Part shown: positions 1 to 12,576 of the stretch, piece after piece
Layout of the letters: each line of letters opens with the position of its first letter
Numbering within the stretch: the first letter of the stretch is position 1
NCBI GenBank assembly: GCA_965153455.1
Contig: OZ234497.1
Coordinates: forward strand, 14,990,302-15,054,301
Length of the DNA stretch: 64,000 nucleotides
DNA from: Sphagnum compactum
Lineage: Eukaryota; Bryophyta; Sphagnopsida; Sphagnales
Reading direction: 5' to 3'
Notes under the pieces: model-generated
Told to the model about the DNA's origin: nothing
What the model saw: only the letters and a program-made list of their open reading frames with translations
The model's database searches: none
Translations under genes and position numbers: made by a program

Positions 1-1031
1 TCTTTGGCAATGCTTATCAAACTTCTCACTAGCATGACACTTGAACTTGGAGACTGATTCTGATGTTCTTGAGCTGACAACACTGAAGGTCCTAATTCTC
101 TTCCCAGCCAATCGAAATATCTATGTGATGGTAAGGGAGGGTTCTCTTCACCAGGGGTATGATCTTTTGCTGAGGTCAATTCATCTCCCTGTACCTTTCT
201 ACTTTTAAAACTCTGCCTCATTCCCATTTCACAGACTCTGCTGCAGCTGTAGGCTATCTTCTACTGTAATCCAACAGTTTGAGAAAAAAAGCAATTGGAG
301 AAGACAATTGCAGGCAGTGATGAGCATAAATTGAAGCTTCCCACAATGCATAAATTTTCAAATTTGTAATGTTTCAAAGTGGTGCAACTCAAAAGGCAAT
401 TTTTATATGCAAGGGACAAGGACACTTAATGCCATGGCTGCAAAAATTCAACCGGACACAAATAATTTTCTAAGCACTTCACACCTAAGCTCCAAGCCAT
501 AGCTCAAGGTGGATGCATATAAATTAGCTCTTCCTTGAGGGTGAAAGCAACTGAATAAAATCAACTGACTCAGATATATCACCGGTGCTATGATCAATTA
601 GAATCCAGTCTTCGATGACCTACATAAACCCCAGTTAGATCACTTGCTGCAACCATGTAAATTGGCAGCCAAGATTGCACTGTGAGTCTCCAAAATCTCA
701 CAAACATGGAATACAACCCACTGGAGGAGCAATATTCCAGTCTCAGAACAAAGTTCCTGTACTTTCCAAATTAGACAATTTGTTCCATCTGAAATAAGCT
801 GGGAAAAATCAGTAGAGAACCATCAAACAAGCTATCGTTACTGTCTGAAAAGCAACTCCTTTCTTTCAGCAGACCCTCAATACTTGTCAGGCAAGACACT
901 ACCTACACAGTCTGCAAGTGGCGCTCTGCACATTACTTGGGTAACTAGCTTAATTCAACCACTTTGAACCCAGTGTTGTTGATTGCATTGATCTGGACAG
1001 AAAATTGGCCTTCTTTGCTGTAATCTCCAGT
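1..1031. other. 3' flank of the bHLH gene
   Basis: No open reading frame of note and no recognisable repeat or RNA gene. The stretch follows the bHLH stop codon on the minus strand, so its right part probably holds the 3' UTR and polyadenylation region of that gene. Nothing else can be supported. Confidence 0.4.
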
Positions 1032-4000
1032 CTAGCAAATGGGGTCAGAATAGAACCTGGCAGTTGCTTCAAGGATCTCTGCTGCTAGACTTTCAGAGCT
1101 CCCTACCTCCCTACCTGTCATCTGAATCTCCACAGGCAAACAGTCATATCTCTTGTGAACATATCCTGGTTGCAAATCTTGATTATTATATGCACAGACA
1201 TTCCCAAACTAGTTTCAAGATGGAGAGAATATATTCTTAAATCAACTGGGAAGAGGGCAGAGCATAGAATTTGATGGTGAGTGAACAATTATTGATGGTG
1301 TTATTTCTCATACCTCTGCAATAAAAGTGCAAGTAGCCTGCTCAGATCCATTCATGGCTGTAATATTGGAGAAGATGATGTTGAGACCCAATGCATCTAG
1401 AGCTTCACTGAGTTGCAAAAGTGACCCTGGTTTTCTTTGGCATGAAATTCGCACAGTGTACATTCCATCCAGTTCCGAGACTGTAATCTGCTGAACAAAA
1501 CTGTCAGGTTACAAACTCTCCAATTGTCCAGGAGAGAGTTTTCCTAAATTTTGCAGTGGCAAATTGAATGCATATCTTTTCTCTACTTCATGCACAATGA
1601 GAAAATTGGTGGAGAGATTTGACGAACATGGTTGCTTTGGGAGCACTGCAGGCTGACATCAACATGTTCCTGGTTTTTGTGGCGGTGGTAGCTGCCGTCT
1701 TTTGTAGCTATACCTTGACATTCACCAGTTGCACCTGCATTCACTTTCTTGTTCTCAGATTGGCCACTATTAACAATGCTAGAGCTTCTTTTGTGCACAC
1801 CTAAAAATGAGACTGCTGCCTCCTCCTTCCTGACCTCATCCTCAAGAATTTTCAGTTGCTTCTTCAGATCCTGCAAGTATGTGATGGCATCTGACAAAAT
1901 CGAAGCTTTGTCCATCTGCACCCATATAACCCTAAAATTTCAGCACTGCTGCTTGGAGGGTAGATTTTACATGTCTGATAGCAAAGAACATCATAGTCAA
2001 TTAGTCTGGTCTTTGTCAAAGGACCACCCAAGACCTGCAGGGATTGGATTGGTATCCGTGAATTTGAGTTTGAATTTGAGTTTGAGTTTGAATTCGAGTT
2101 TGGATCCCTCTTGTCACAACGCCTTGACTGTTTGTGGCATCCACCACGTGTAGCCCAATCAGGACATATGCCACGTCTAGTTAAGACACCAGACTGGTCC
2201 TGGGTATGGATTGCCTACATGAGTAGTACCCTCCTAAACCCAATTCTAATCTGGTCAAATTACCCAACATCTCCACCTTGAACATGGGAAAATGTGAAGA
2301 TTGGTTGTACAGGCTGTTTGCCTTTCATACTATGCTCTGTTCATAAGCAAGGGTTACCTGACTTGGGGCACAGCAAAGGACAGGCCCCAAAATGACAACG
2401 TTTCTGTGGAGAAACATCAAATCTTACCTTGCTGATGTGGGGCACAACTGATCGCAAGGAATATAAGCTTTTATTAAGCTTCTTCCTTCGATTGCGTTCT
2501 GACACAAGATTTCTGGACATAAAGGCGCCTGCTGACATCTGGTCACACCCACCCTCAAACTCCTCATGTTCCTCAAGCTGATCCATTGTACATTCCCACA
2601 CATCCTCTTGTCCAGTGTTTTGTGTTCTCTCCATAACCAAGTGGCTCCCAGGATATTGTCTAACATCTTGAGGTTCCAAATTCTCTGCAAGTTGTGTGGC
2701 ACCCATGATCTCATGGTCAGGAGATCCATGCAGACTGGACTGGCACTGACATGATGTGATGATACCTGCAGCAGTAGTAGGACGCTGATGATTACAGCAT
2801 GGCCGCTGCATCTCAACCTGACCTAGCAGAGTTTTGCAGTTGGCATTCCTGATTGGAATTCTCTCTTGGACTGCTTGTACAACCTTGTTCTCTTTGAGCT
2901 GAGCTTGAAATTCCCCTTTCTCTATCTGCTCATAACCATGTGATTCAGCGTGGGGTGTAACTAAAGCAGGTACAGATGCACATACTTGATCCCTAGCAGC
3001 ATCCAGTGGCCATAGATTATGTGTGCTTAATCTGTTTGTTGCAATTGAGTGCAGTGGTCTATTCTGTAATACGGCAGTTTGTATGCACTTTGATGAATCC
3101 CTACTAGCACTAGTGACTCTGTTCACAACTTCTCCTGAAACATATAAATCCATCCCTGATGAATAGACTGCAGGTACCAAGGCCGAGGATGATGACATGA
3201 TTGGAGACTGCAGTTCTTGTGTGGCAAAATCTTGTGGTGGCACAAACCTGTGGTCTCTACCAAATTGCACCAGCAAAGGCACATCTGTAGCAGATGTCCG
3301 GAGACAGTGCTCCACTCCATTCAGAGTTTCCCAGAGTGCTGCTGCTGCTTCCCTTGGACCATCCCCACTGGCCATTCCTGAGCAATTTTCCCAAGACACA
3401 TGGGAAAGCTCCATTAGAGATGGGGCCTACTACTTCTGCAGACAAGTTCAAAACATGGAAAACAGGTTCTAGTGTGGGTTCAATACATACTTCACCATCA
3501 CACTTTCTGCAAAGAGTACTTACAATCAGGTGGTGGAAGACTTGTGGCTAACCTTGCACAGATTGACAAGGGTTCTAGATAGTGAAGCACAATCTGTCCA
3601 CAGCACTGCACAGCACAGTCTTTAACCCACAAGTGAACAACTGACTATCAGTTCCCGTATGTGACCTTAACATCCTGCAGCCTATTATCATCACTCATTC
3701 ACTATGAAGAATCCTCCTGAACAACCATGGTTTTGCAAACGGATCTTCCTGAATATATAGTAGACACAAACCTGTGCAGCTGCCTGGTGGGTAACAGTGA
3801 ACACGATTCAAGGCCCTTAGACAAGGTCCTTAGATGTGACTCAAGTGATCCTTGTGGTACAAACTTTACTGCAGAAATATGCATAACCTCCTTGCCATTC
3901 CTCCTCTGCATTCCAAGATCTCAGAAGGAAGTGACACAAGCTGCCTTCAGGATGGTCAGTCTCCGCTTGGACTTCTTGATATCTTCCATTCCTGCAAGCA

Positions 4001-4367
4001 AGCAGTCAGTTGCAGGGTTGTAGGAGCCCTTGTACACCGCATAATTGTAGGAAGATTGCAGAAAGAACCAAAGCAGACAACCATGGTTTCCATGCAAGGA
4101 CAAGGAACCAAAAAAAGAGACACAAAATACAGTTGCAGATTTGGTGTTCTTTGGGTCCCTCCCCCAAAACCAAGCCATCAACTTTGAACACTGTGAGGAG
4201 TTCCTGGTACACCTATCAGGATCTGCAATTGACATAACTTTCATTACCTGGGTTATATAGAGTTCAGAAGAATCATGATTCTCAATGCAAGGGCACGAAG
4301 GAGGCACAATACTGACTACTAAAGCAGCAGATTCTTCTACATTAGTGGCCATTTTTCTCGCCCTCAA
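1032..4367 (-). CDS. bHLH transcription factor, AMS/DYT1-like (partly resolved model)
   Basis: A DNA-binding regulator of the plant bHLH class that includes ABORTED MICROSPORES. The clear exons, in coding order, are about 3414-2428, 1915-~1600, 1490-1314 and 1208-1032. The exon ending at 2428 carries the basic region and helix 1 (NLVSERNRRKKLN). It has the Glu-Arg-x-Arg-Arg contact residues but Leu where many bHLHs have His, as in AMS. A GTAAGA donor follows ISK, and the next exon supplies helix 2 (MDKASILSDAITYLQDL), a classic bHLH intron position. Exon 1490-1314 encodes an ACT-like domain (VSELDGMYTVRISCQRKPGS) and ends at a GTATGAG donor. The last exon closes with FYSDPIC and stop. Open segments at 3702-3920 and 3924-4367 look like a divergent bHLH-MYC N-terminal domain, but an in-frame TGA at 3921-3923 separates them. 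The start and first introns are therefore not settled. The family is secure; the sub-group is an inference. Confidence 0.8.
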
Positions 4368-4768
4368 AACATTGAAGTAGAATCTTCAATTGATCCCTTT
4401 GCAACAGGACACTTAAAAAAAACATTGAGCTGCAGCTAGCTGTTGAAAGAGAAAAAAACATGGAGGAGGTTATGTATTCATCACCCATAATAACGTCGTT
4501 TGAAGCTGGAGATCGAAATGGGTGCCGTCCTGACTCCATCTATTCAAAAGATTGTGTCATCTGGGAGGTTGAACATTGTGGTGGGTGAGGCGCGCCACAT
4601 ACACACGCCGACAACACCCAGGAAATATAGGCTGCTGGAAGAAACAAATCACAAAACACAAAAACAAAAGTGGGCAAGTGAAAGCAGCTGGCAGCCCCAC
4701 AGGACTTCTTCCTCAGAACAAAGGTATACAGACCATCGCTTTGTGAGGAAAAGCTTCAAACTTTTGAG

Positions 4769-4771
<3 letters not shown>

Positions 4772-4807
<36 letters not shown>
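4772..4807. repeat. (GA)n microsatellite in the bHLH leader
   Basis: About 18 GA units, read as (CT)n on the minus strand. It lies between the TATA-like box and the first open exon of the bHLH gene. CT-rich 5' leaders are common in plant genes, so it is probably transcribed leader. Confidence 0.85.
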
Positions 4808-4811
<4 letters not shown>

Positions 4812-4921
4812 TCCGATCGGGATGGAAGAACCATCGGCAATTCAATCAACCCAGCGAAGCATGTAAAACAAAAGCACGCAATCAAACAGATCGCGCATAT
4901 TTGATTGGTGTGCAGGTGGAG

Positions 4922-4929
4922 TATTTTAT
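4922..4929 (-). promoter_or_regulatory. TATA-like box of the bHLH gene
   Basis: The minus strand reads ATAAAATA within GGATAAAATACTCC. It lies upstream of the CT-rich leader, so transcription would begin near 4890. Placement is by motif only. Confidence 0.4.
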
Positions 4930-5184
4930 CCACAATGATCGTTTTTCTGCGGCTGCCAAATTCTTGTGCCGCGCGCGCATATGAAGTGAAGGAGCTTTAG
5001 GCGTAAGCACGCTCTGCTGGGCCCGTGGAGTGTGGGCGAAGAAGAGTAGGGACCGCGGCAGGTGCAGCAGAGCAGGCCAGCAGAGGATGGCGCACATGAT
5101 CGTTATAGAACAGCCGACAGGCCACCCTTAGGCGGCGGCAGGTACAGTCCATCGGGGGATAGCGCACATGGGTGGAATACCAAA

Positions 5185-5206
5185 AGGGTTTAGGGTTTAG
5201 GATTTA
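5185..5206. repeat. Short interstitial telomere-type repeat
   Basis: The plus strand reads GGGTTTAGGGTTTAGGATTTAG, two exact and one degenerate plant-type telomere unit (TTTAGGG). It lies about 260 bp upstream of the TATA-like box of the bHLH gene and may be a telo-box type promoter element or a trace of telomeric DNA. Confidence 0.7.
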
Positions 5207-8200
5207 GAAAAACAATTTGAATTTTTTTTGAAAAATTTGAATTTTTTTGGATTTGTCACTTATTGTACTTGTACAATGATTATCATTATTTCAAACAAAA
5301 ACAATGACACAATGATTAGAATCTTCCTTTCAATCCAAAGGTTTTGGGTGGGTTCATTTTTAAAAAAAAATTTATTTTCGTTAACCAATGAAATAGATGA
5401 AAAAGAAATATAGAATATTTAACTAATTTTAAAAAGCTAAGTAACTTTTTCAGAGAAAAAAATCTTAAGTGCCAATTTGAAGCAAGTTCCCTTAGGGAAC
5501 AATGTAAGTTCCATGAAGCAATAAAAAAAAAAAAAAAAAAAAAAAAAGGTTCTTTAAAGAATAAATGATGCACTCCAAAACAATTTTCCCCATGGAGGGA
5601 TCCAAGTTCTTTAGGAAAACATATGTTTCAATTTTTTTTTCATGTTTGTTTTCATATAGTCTTATGATTTATCATTAGATTTAAAAAAAAAGAGTTATAA
5701 CTTTATAAATGGAAGCATTTTAATTAATATTCATATGAAAAAAATATGATTACACAAAGTTTTAAACACATTTGCTTTTTAGAACCAGCCATGTGTTTAG
5801 GGAACAAAAGCTTAAGTTGCCTATGAGAGTTTGTGTCAATTTTGATTGAAGTGCTTTCAATTACAAGGTTGTAGCTTTCCTCAAAACTTTCACAATGATA
5901 AATCACAAGCCAATATAAAAATGAACATGCAATAGTTGTAATTGTAAAAAGATTTGGAATGTATTTTTCCGCTAGAGAAAGACAATCTCCCCTTCACAAG
6001 TTCATTGTTCCTCTAGAAAATTATTTTTTCTTCAAGGAATAATCATGTGTTCTAGGAGGAGTTTAAATTGCTTTGGGGAACAACTTAAGCCTATTTCTCC
6101 CTCAAAAACATAGTTGTTCTTTGGGGCAACTTAAGTCTTTGTTTCTTTAAGAACAAGTTATTCTCCAACGAAAAACTTAAACTTTTTCTCTTCAAAAATA
6201 TGATTGTTCCCGGGATACTCTCTTGGATTGGAACATGGTTCTTTTCAAAGAATATTTTTTTAGCAACTAACTTAAAAAATTTAGAATTTATTTTCATTGA
6301 TTTGGTTTGAGAATGAAAAAAAAAATCTAATTATTTTTTCCCTACTAAGCATTGTAGTATAATTATATCTAGCCTGGTGTCACATTTTAACTCGGGCATT
6401 AAATTTCAATCCCTTTATGAAAGCTCAGGAAATTAGAGTTCTGCACTTTGGTTCGGCTTTGTATGGGCCCTCATTATGCTTGGAATTGCTTACCCATCAC
6501 AAAGAACTAATAGAATTTTCTTTCATAAATGGCTGGACGGATGTGATTCATTATAGAGGATTGGACAAATTTTTATGTGTTAAGGTTCCTCATTTTGAGG
6601 AAAAGGTGCCATCCGCTTTTGAATGCAAAATTTGACTGATGATGGTAAAGGCACCCTCCCAAAACACTACACAATTCGATTGATTCTTTAAAGACAAGAA
6701 GAAAAAGCCCTCATCTGCCAGCATTGTACTGACTATGGAATACAAAAAGCTTGAACCCAAGCCAATCCAACACGACTATGAAGTGCCCAATGGAGAAATC
6801 TCATGCAGCCAATGGGAAGGCTCAGCATGCACTCGTGAATGGTCGAGCTCTTTTCTTTTTGAGGGGGCGGGGACAAAGGGGGGTTTTTTTGTTTTTTCCC
6901 AATGTTCCCAATGTATTCCCATCATGTTCCCAAAGAGTAAGTAAGGGAACTCTTGGGGAATATTACCTAAGTTGTATTTAGGGTTTCTTTGTTCTCTTAC
7001 TCAATATTCGATACGTAGATGATTTACTAGCATTTTATATGTATCTATATGTTTAGTAGCTTTAACAATTATTATTATTCACTTAAGTTGTTGGATAAAG
7101 TAGACTCCTTATTTCTTGCAACCAAGAATATGAGGAGGAGAGGAAATCATGTGGTAATTCTTCTTCAATGGGATCATGAACATTAAGTGCAATTATCAAT
7201 CATCATTGTTGAATATTTATATCAAGCTGAAAACTTCATATATTATTATTTTTAGTGTTGAATTTGATTTTGAAAGTAAAATAACTATTTGGCACTTGGG
7301 TGCCAAACTAGATTAGGTACTACGATCTTCAGTTAAGAAGCTGATATGGAATATTTGTATAATGAAGAGATTCCACATTATGGGAATATTCATATGGCAA
7401 GGGAAAAAAAGTTCAAGATTTTATTCATATTTTTCCTAACCAAGGGTCAAAATAATAATATAAAAAAACCCCAAAGTTTCTTTTTAAGCTCTAGCCATGA
7501 AAACATTCACATGGACTACAAAATATTTTTCTTTTTTTCATAACTAGCTCCATCGACCCTTGATAATGAAAAGTGTGCCCAAAACCTTAGGCTATCCTAC
7601 CATAACCATTGTCAAGTTAAAAATGACCAAGGATGTCTAAAAATATTCCATGTTGTACTTTATAGCCAATGCTAATTATTTTTTCATATTTCAAAGCTTA
7701 GGCTTGACTTGAGAAGGATTGGCTTCTTCTTGTATGTAAAAGTTCCAAGCTCAATTCCAATTTTTTTTGAAATGCCTTGGCACACGCTAGTGTTGTGTGT
7801 ATCATGTTTTAGAGAAACAAATTAATTATTGGAAACTAATTTTTTGTGGAATTTACTATCACTTGGGTATTAGTAGGTGAAAACATTTCAAATTAGATAT
7901 TGAATGTCAATGATAAAACAAATACATAACTTTAAAAAACTTAAAAAACTTAAGAAACAAAAAATTGAACAATGAATAAAAATTTGACAACTTTATTGTT
8001 TGAACAAGACATGATGTAAGCTAGACATGAGATGAATTATGAGTATAAAAATTACAACTTGCATTGTAAAAAAATGAAGGATGATGTTATTCAATTTCAT
8101 TTTATATTATTCAATGGAACCTTTTATAAAATCATCAACTTTTTGAAAAGTTTAATTAATTAATTTTAAAAATAAATTTATATTACATAATTAATTTTTT

Positions 8201-9890
8201 TTTCCTTTGATAATGTTTTTTTGGTCTGATTGGCTTCATGTCATTTTTATTATTTGTAATTAGTTTTTTGTGTTTTTCATTGAACATGAATGAAGCCAAT
8301 GCAATATATTTAAGTAATGGTGGAACAAAAATTACTTGAACAAATATTCTTTATAGGAATATAGATGCAATATTCAAATTAGGATTAGGTTTGAAAGAAG
8401 GTGTTAAAGCAAGTTCACATTTGACTATTTTAACTAATAAATAAGATTATGTAAATAAATTTTGGTATCTAAGCTTAAGATAAATTGGTACCGCGATAAA
8501 AACCAAGGTTGGCATGTTCTTGATTTTAGGTGGGTTCAAAGGTATTCAGATTGGAACTTAACATTTTGTTGGAACTAGCATTGGAACTTGATCAGGCAAT
8601 TGACATTTAAAAGATTAAAATAAGAACTTGAAACCAAAAGATGTTGTCCTTTTTAAAACATGTTAATTTTTTTTTTAAAGAGTAAAAGTTCGACCCTATT
8701 TTTTATGCAAGTATTTATTTTTTAATTGGCTGTACATAAATTAATATTATATAATATTTATTTTCGATAGTGTGGACTAGTTGAACAAACTAATATTACA
8801 CAATATATGTGTGTGCGTGTGTGTATAATGGAGATGGAACCAAACTTAGTTTAAAATCAAACTAGGTTTTAATTCTATTTTAAGAAAATCAAAACCAAAA
8901 AATTATAAATCCGAAAAATTAGTCTTGGGATTGGACCAAAGGTTCCATTAAATTTTTTAAAAGTTTTAAAATTAGGACCAAAGGTTACTTTTAACATAAA
9001 AATTATAACAACATGGGTAAAAACCTTAGAATTCATTTAAATTATTTCTAATTTAAGATCTTTGAGTTTAAATCTAACATTTCTTAGGTTTAATATGACC
9101 ATTACGAGGCTTCACTTAAGAAGGTGAAGGTACCTGCATAGGTGCTAGTTTACCTTAGCTATTTATCCTTAGGGATACTTTTGGTACTTATCTTTGTAGG
9201 TTGTGTAGTTCTATACAAATGTTGGGGAGAAATAATTTTTTTGGAATATTCGTCAGATAAAAGATATTCGCCTTCTTTTTGTCTGCTGGATAAGGATATT
9301 TTATATTTTAAAATTTAAGCATCTTGGTTGGATATCAAAATTTCATATTTTGAATTCGACCTAGATATCAAAAATTCAAATATTTGCTTTGCCAATTATG
9401 TTGGGTGCTAGTCTTTTTTTTTGGGCATTTTTTTTTCTTCAAAAGGCAACATCTTTAAAATATATATATATTTTGCCGCAAATATTTCTTTCCTAAAAAA
9501 AAAAATCGAAGAAAATTCATAAGTTAATTTTTCAAGAAAATATAGTCAAAATAATAATTACTACTGACTAAAACTTTGAAGAGACCTCTGAAAATATGTC
9601 CCTAGAATAATTAAAATTTTGTAGAGACTTTCATCACCATGATGCAGTGGTTTTGAGGAAGTGGCTCAAAAGTCCTCTTAGGGCTCCCCATTTTGGGTTC
9701 TTCTGCACTTTGGGGGTGTGGACATTTCGTTTGGACTTTGGTCCTTTCATTTTTCTTCCCTTGTTCCCTTGCCGGGTGTTTTTCCTTTATTTATTTATTT
9801 ACTTACTATATTTCTTGGTAGTATTTGCATGCCCATATTTGGACTGGACTTGGCAATTGGTTCTATTAGGGTCTCTTTCCAGTAGGTTGT
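5207..9890. other. AT-rich intergenic DNA without a recognisable gene
   Basis: Only short ORFs without family likeness occur. It holds a 25-base A run at 5523-5547, GTTCCCAA-rich words near 6890-6950 that recur elsewhere in the window, and a short TG microsatellite near 8806-8825. No gene is supported. Confidence 0.6.
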
Positions 9891-10085
9891 TGTGATCATA
9901 ATTACACAAAATAACATTGCAGCCTGTCAGAAACTGTGGTCACAGTTACACAACATAACATAGTAGCCTATTAGAAGCTGTGATCACAATAGAATCACCA
10001 AGTTACACACAGGGTCATAACAACCTAATAGGCAGCCAATCAGTTACACACAAGTATCATATCTGCCTAACAGAAAGCCATTAAC
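9891..10085. repeat. Degenerate short tandem repeat
   Basis: About three diverged copies of a ~60-bp unit built on 'GTGATCACA-TTACACA-AACATA-TAGCCTATTAGAAGC'. Copies begin near 9892, 9945 and 10005. It borders the GC-richer block that follows. Confidence 0.5.
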
Positions 10086-11170
10086 ATAGGGCCTTGTTTC
10101 TTGCTGTATGGGTAGACGTTTTCCATTGGAGATATGTAATTAATCAATGTTAGAAACTCTGAGAACATGTTGTAACCAAAAAGGAGGGATCTACAATTCT
10201 ACAGACAACCCTAGGGAGTTGTTACAACTGATCAGAATCGAACACTCAATTGCTGTCATACCAAAACATCTGCTCTAGCAACCTCCACCCAGATCACTCT
10301 CCTGCCTACATTCACTGATCATTTGCGACTTCAGTAGTCATGCATCTGAACTGGGTAGATCCGATCACGAAAACCAAAGCTCAAGAGTTTTACTTGCAAT
10401 CAGGAAACACAATACAAACTTCTTTCTCCTACAGTGTCTCATCCGGAACCAGACACCTCACACCATGGAACCTCCCCAAATCAGAAGGTTGAGCATTCCT
10501 CAAAGTCCATAGAGTTTCAGACCTCAAGCCAAAACTGATGACAACAACACAACCTCTCTGCACTACTGCATTCACTCGTCATCCACAACTGAATGGCTCT
10601 CTGATGCTACTCCACACATCGATTCTCACATCCTAAAAATCAGCCGAGCTCTATCCTCTCAGTGCTCACTCAGACTATGTCCTCACAACGTCCATCTCGA
10701 TTGGTCAGTGGCGCAGCGGAATTTCACAGTCCAACCAAGATGTTCTAACCAAAACCCGACAAAACATTCTGCCCACTCCTCTCTCTCTTCTCTCTTTCTT
10801 CCTCTCCAAGCTCCCCTTGTTACCGATCTCCTACCTTCAGAGCTAATCCTTCCAGTCTAGAACAAAAAAAGATCCACACTTCTCCTCTGAGTCGCACCTA
10901 AAGCTCCCCGAATTCCGTTAGCTTCCTTCAGAAGCTTCCCAATCCAACAGTCATTCCGTCCAATCCGGCTTCCCACCGTTCGCCGTCGCCGCTTGTTTTC
11001 TTCATCAATTCGGTTCCCTCCACTTCCATCATTACCAGCCGCCTCCTTAAAGCACACAAAGCTAGAGAGAAAACAACCATGCACTCCATGCAGCAGTAAT
11101 GGGGCGCCGTAAAACAAAGCGGCTAAATTAATCAGACCTAAATCCCAAAATCAGCCTAGCATTCACACTA
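10086..11170. other. GC-richer block of unknown origin, possibly LTR or leader derived
   Basis: Base composition rises well above the flanks, and the plus strand is CT-rich near 10765-10830. An 86-codon minus-strand ORF (10857-11117) shows no recognised domain. The block has the look of a retrotransposon LTR or leader, but I see no paired LTR, primer-binding site or gag/pol frame, so no identity is assigned. Confidence 0.3.
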
Positions 11171-12459
11171 GGCTGGCAACCTACTTTCGCATTACAATGT
11201 TACCATAAAACAAGATAGATGTCACTTTGTGATGAGTCAAAGTTTGATTTGTAACTCTCACATCTCTTGCGTTTAGTCATGACTATGAACACATGTAATT
11301 GAAAGAAAATAAAATGGAAAGCTGCTGTAATCACACAAGAATCTTAATGGAAAGATGTCCTAATTGGGCATGGCAACTGTGTCTCTTAGAACTATGTAGA
11401 TGGGAAGGTATTAGCAAGCATCTCAACCCATGTAGATTGGGCTCCATCGGCAAGTAGGTTGTGCAAATAAGAAGGGTGTTGATCACAGGCTTCATGGGCG
11501 CATTGTATATTGCATACACAAGCCAGCTTTCCAAACAGGTCTTAAAAAGGACAAAATGCACTTGCAGAAACAAGGATTCTAGAAACATGCGGTGTTGCTT
11601 CAGGAACTCCTGATCTAGAAACTTGAGTTGTAAATTCACTACAGATTGTGCATTACCAAAATGCATGTGTGAGACCAATTGTACACGACAAAGTGATGCC
11701 AAATTGAATCCCCTCGAGCAAGGTTTCGCATTCTTCCTCCATGCCGACAACTTGTGTCAAGTCTCGTCCAAACGCAATAAGAAAGTGTATGAAATTTTAT
11801 CTGAACCTTGCTCTCCTCTAGACTAGGAAGTAGGCGCCATAAGGAAATTGCCCTTCCCTTCGTTACAATTCTGAATTACAAGGGACTCGACAACCAGCAA
11901 GGGAGGTTTACAAACAAGAAGGAGGTCTACATGATGGTGGATATTGCAAAAAAAAACTCTAGTTAGAACTCTGCTCACCTTTTCCTTGACGTCTATGAAG
12001 CTGAGCAGTCCTATCGTTGGACGAATCTCTAGTCTTCGGGATGGAGAGAGATGCCGCCCTCCGGGCATGGCATTGCACTCTCTTAAAACCAGAATCCTCC
12101 TCCTCCTCATCAGCATGAGATTGATGAGATTATCCAACATTAAGATTGCTGCAGAGACCTGATTTCAAATCCGGAGTTCAATCGCGGAATTGCGTGGAAA
12201 AAAAACAGGCATCTGTACAACACGACGATGATTACAAAGAACGAGCATGGAGAGGCGAATTTGTGTTAAACCTCGAAAGACACATGGAGAATATGTCCTT
12301 CCTTTGCATTGGTTCCAAAGATCCGAATTCTGGAAGAACAGCGCCAATTTGCATGCAAACGCAGGGAGGCATGCATGGGAAACATATGCACAGCAATTCG
12401 TCGCACAAAAAGAATGAGGAAATTGCGGGAAAAGTAGCCTCCTATTCTTCTTCTGCACA
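11171..12459. other. Intergenic region upstream of DUS3
   Basis: A 139-codon minus-strand ORF at 11331-11750 has no recognised family. On the minus strand at about 11965-12125 an open stretch rich in charged residues ends at a GTGAGC donor-like site. It could be an exon of a divergent gene but cannot be joined to anything. The right end is the DUS3 promoter and leader. Confidence 0.35.
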
Positions 12460-12466
12460 GGTACAT

Positions 12467-12480
12467 TAGGGTTAGGGTTC
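12467..12480 (+). promoter_or_regulatory. Telo-box upstream of DUS3
   Basis: The plus strand reads TAGGGTTAGGGTTC, the complement of tandem AACCCTA units. Telo-boxes (AAACCCTA) are a known promoter element of plant genes for translation and ribosome production. This one lies about 100 bp before the DUS3 start codon, in the expected place. It fits a tRNA-modification gene being regulated with the translation machinery. Confidence 0.55.
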
Positions 12481-12576
12481 GCACTTGGAGCCGAGTGTCT
12501 TCTTCTTGGCCGTGTCACGCAGCCTGCGATCTCCGCAGTCTCGCAATCTCTTCGCGTTGCCATCAGTTTTTCAGCC

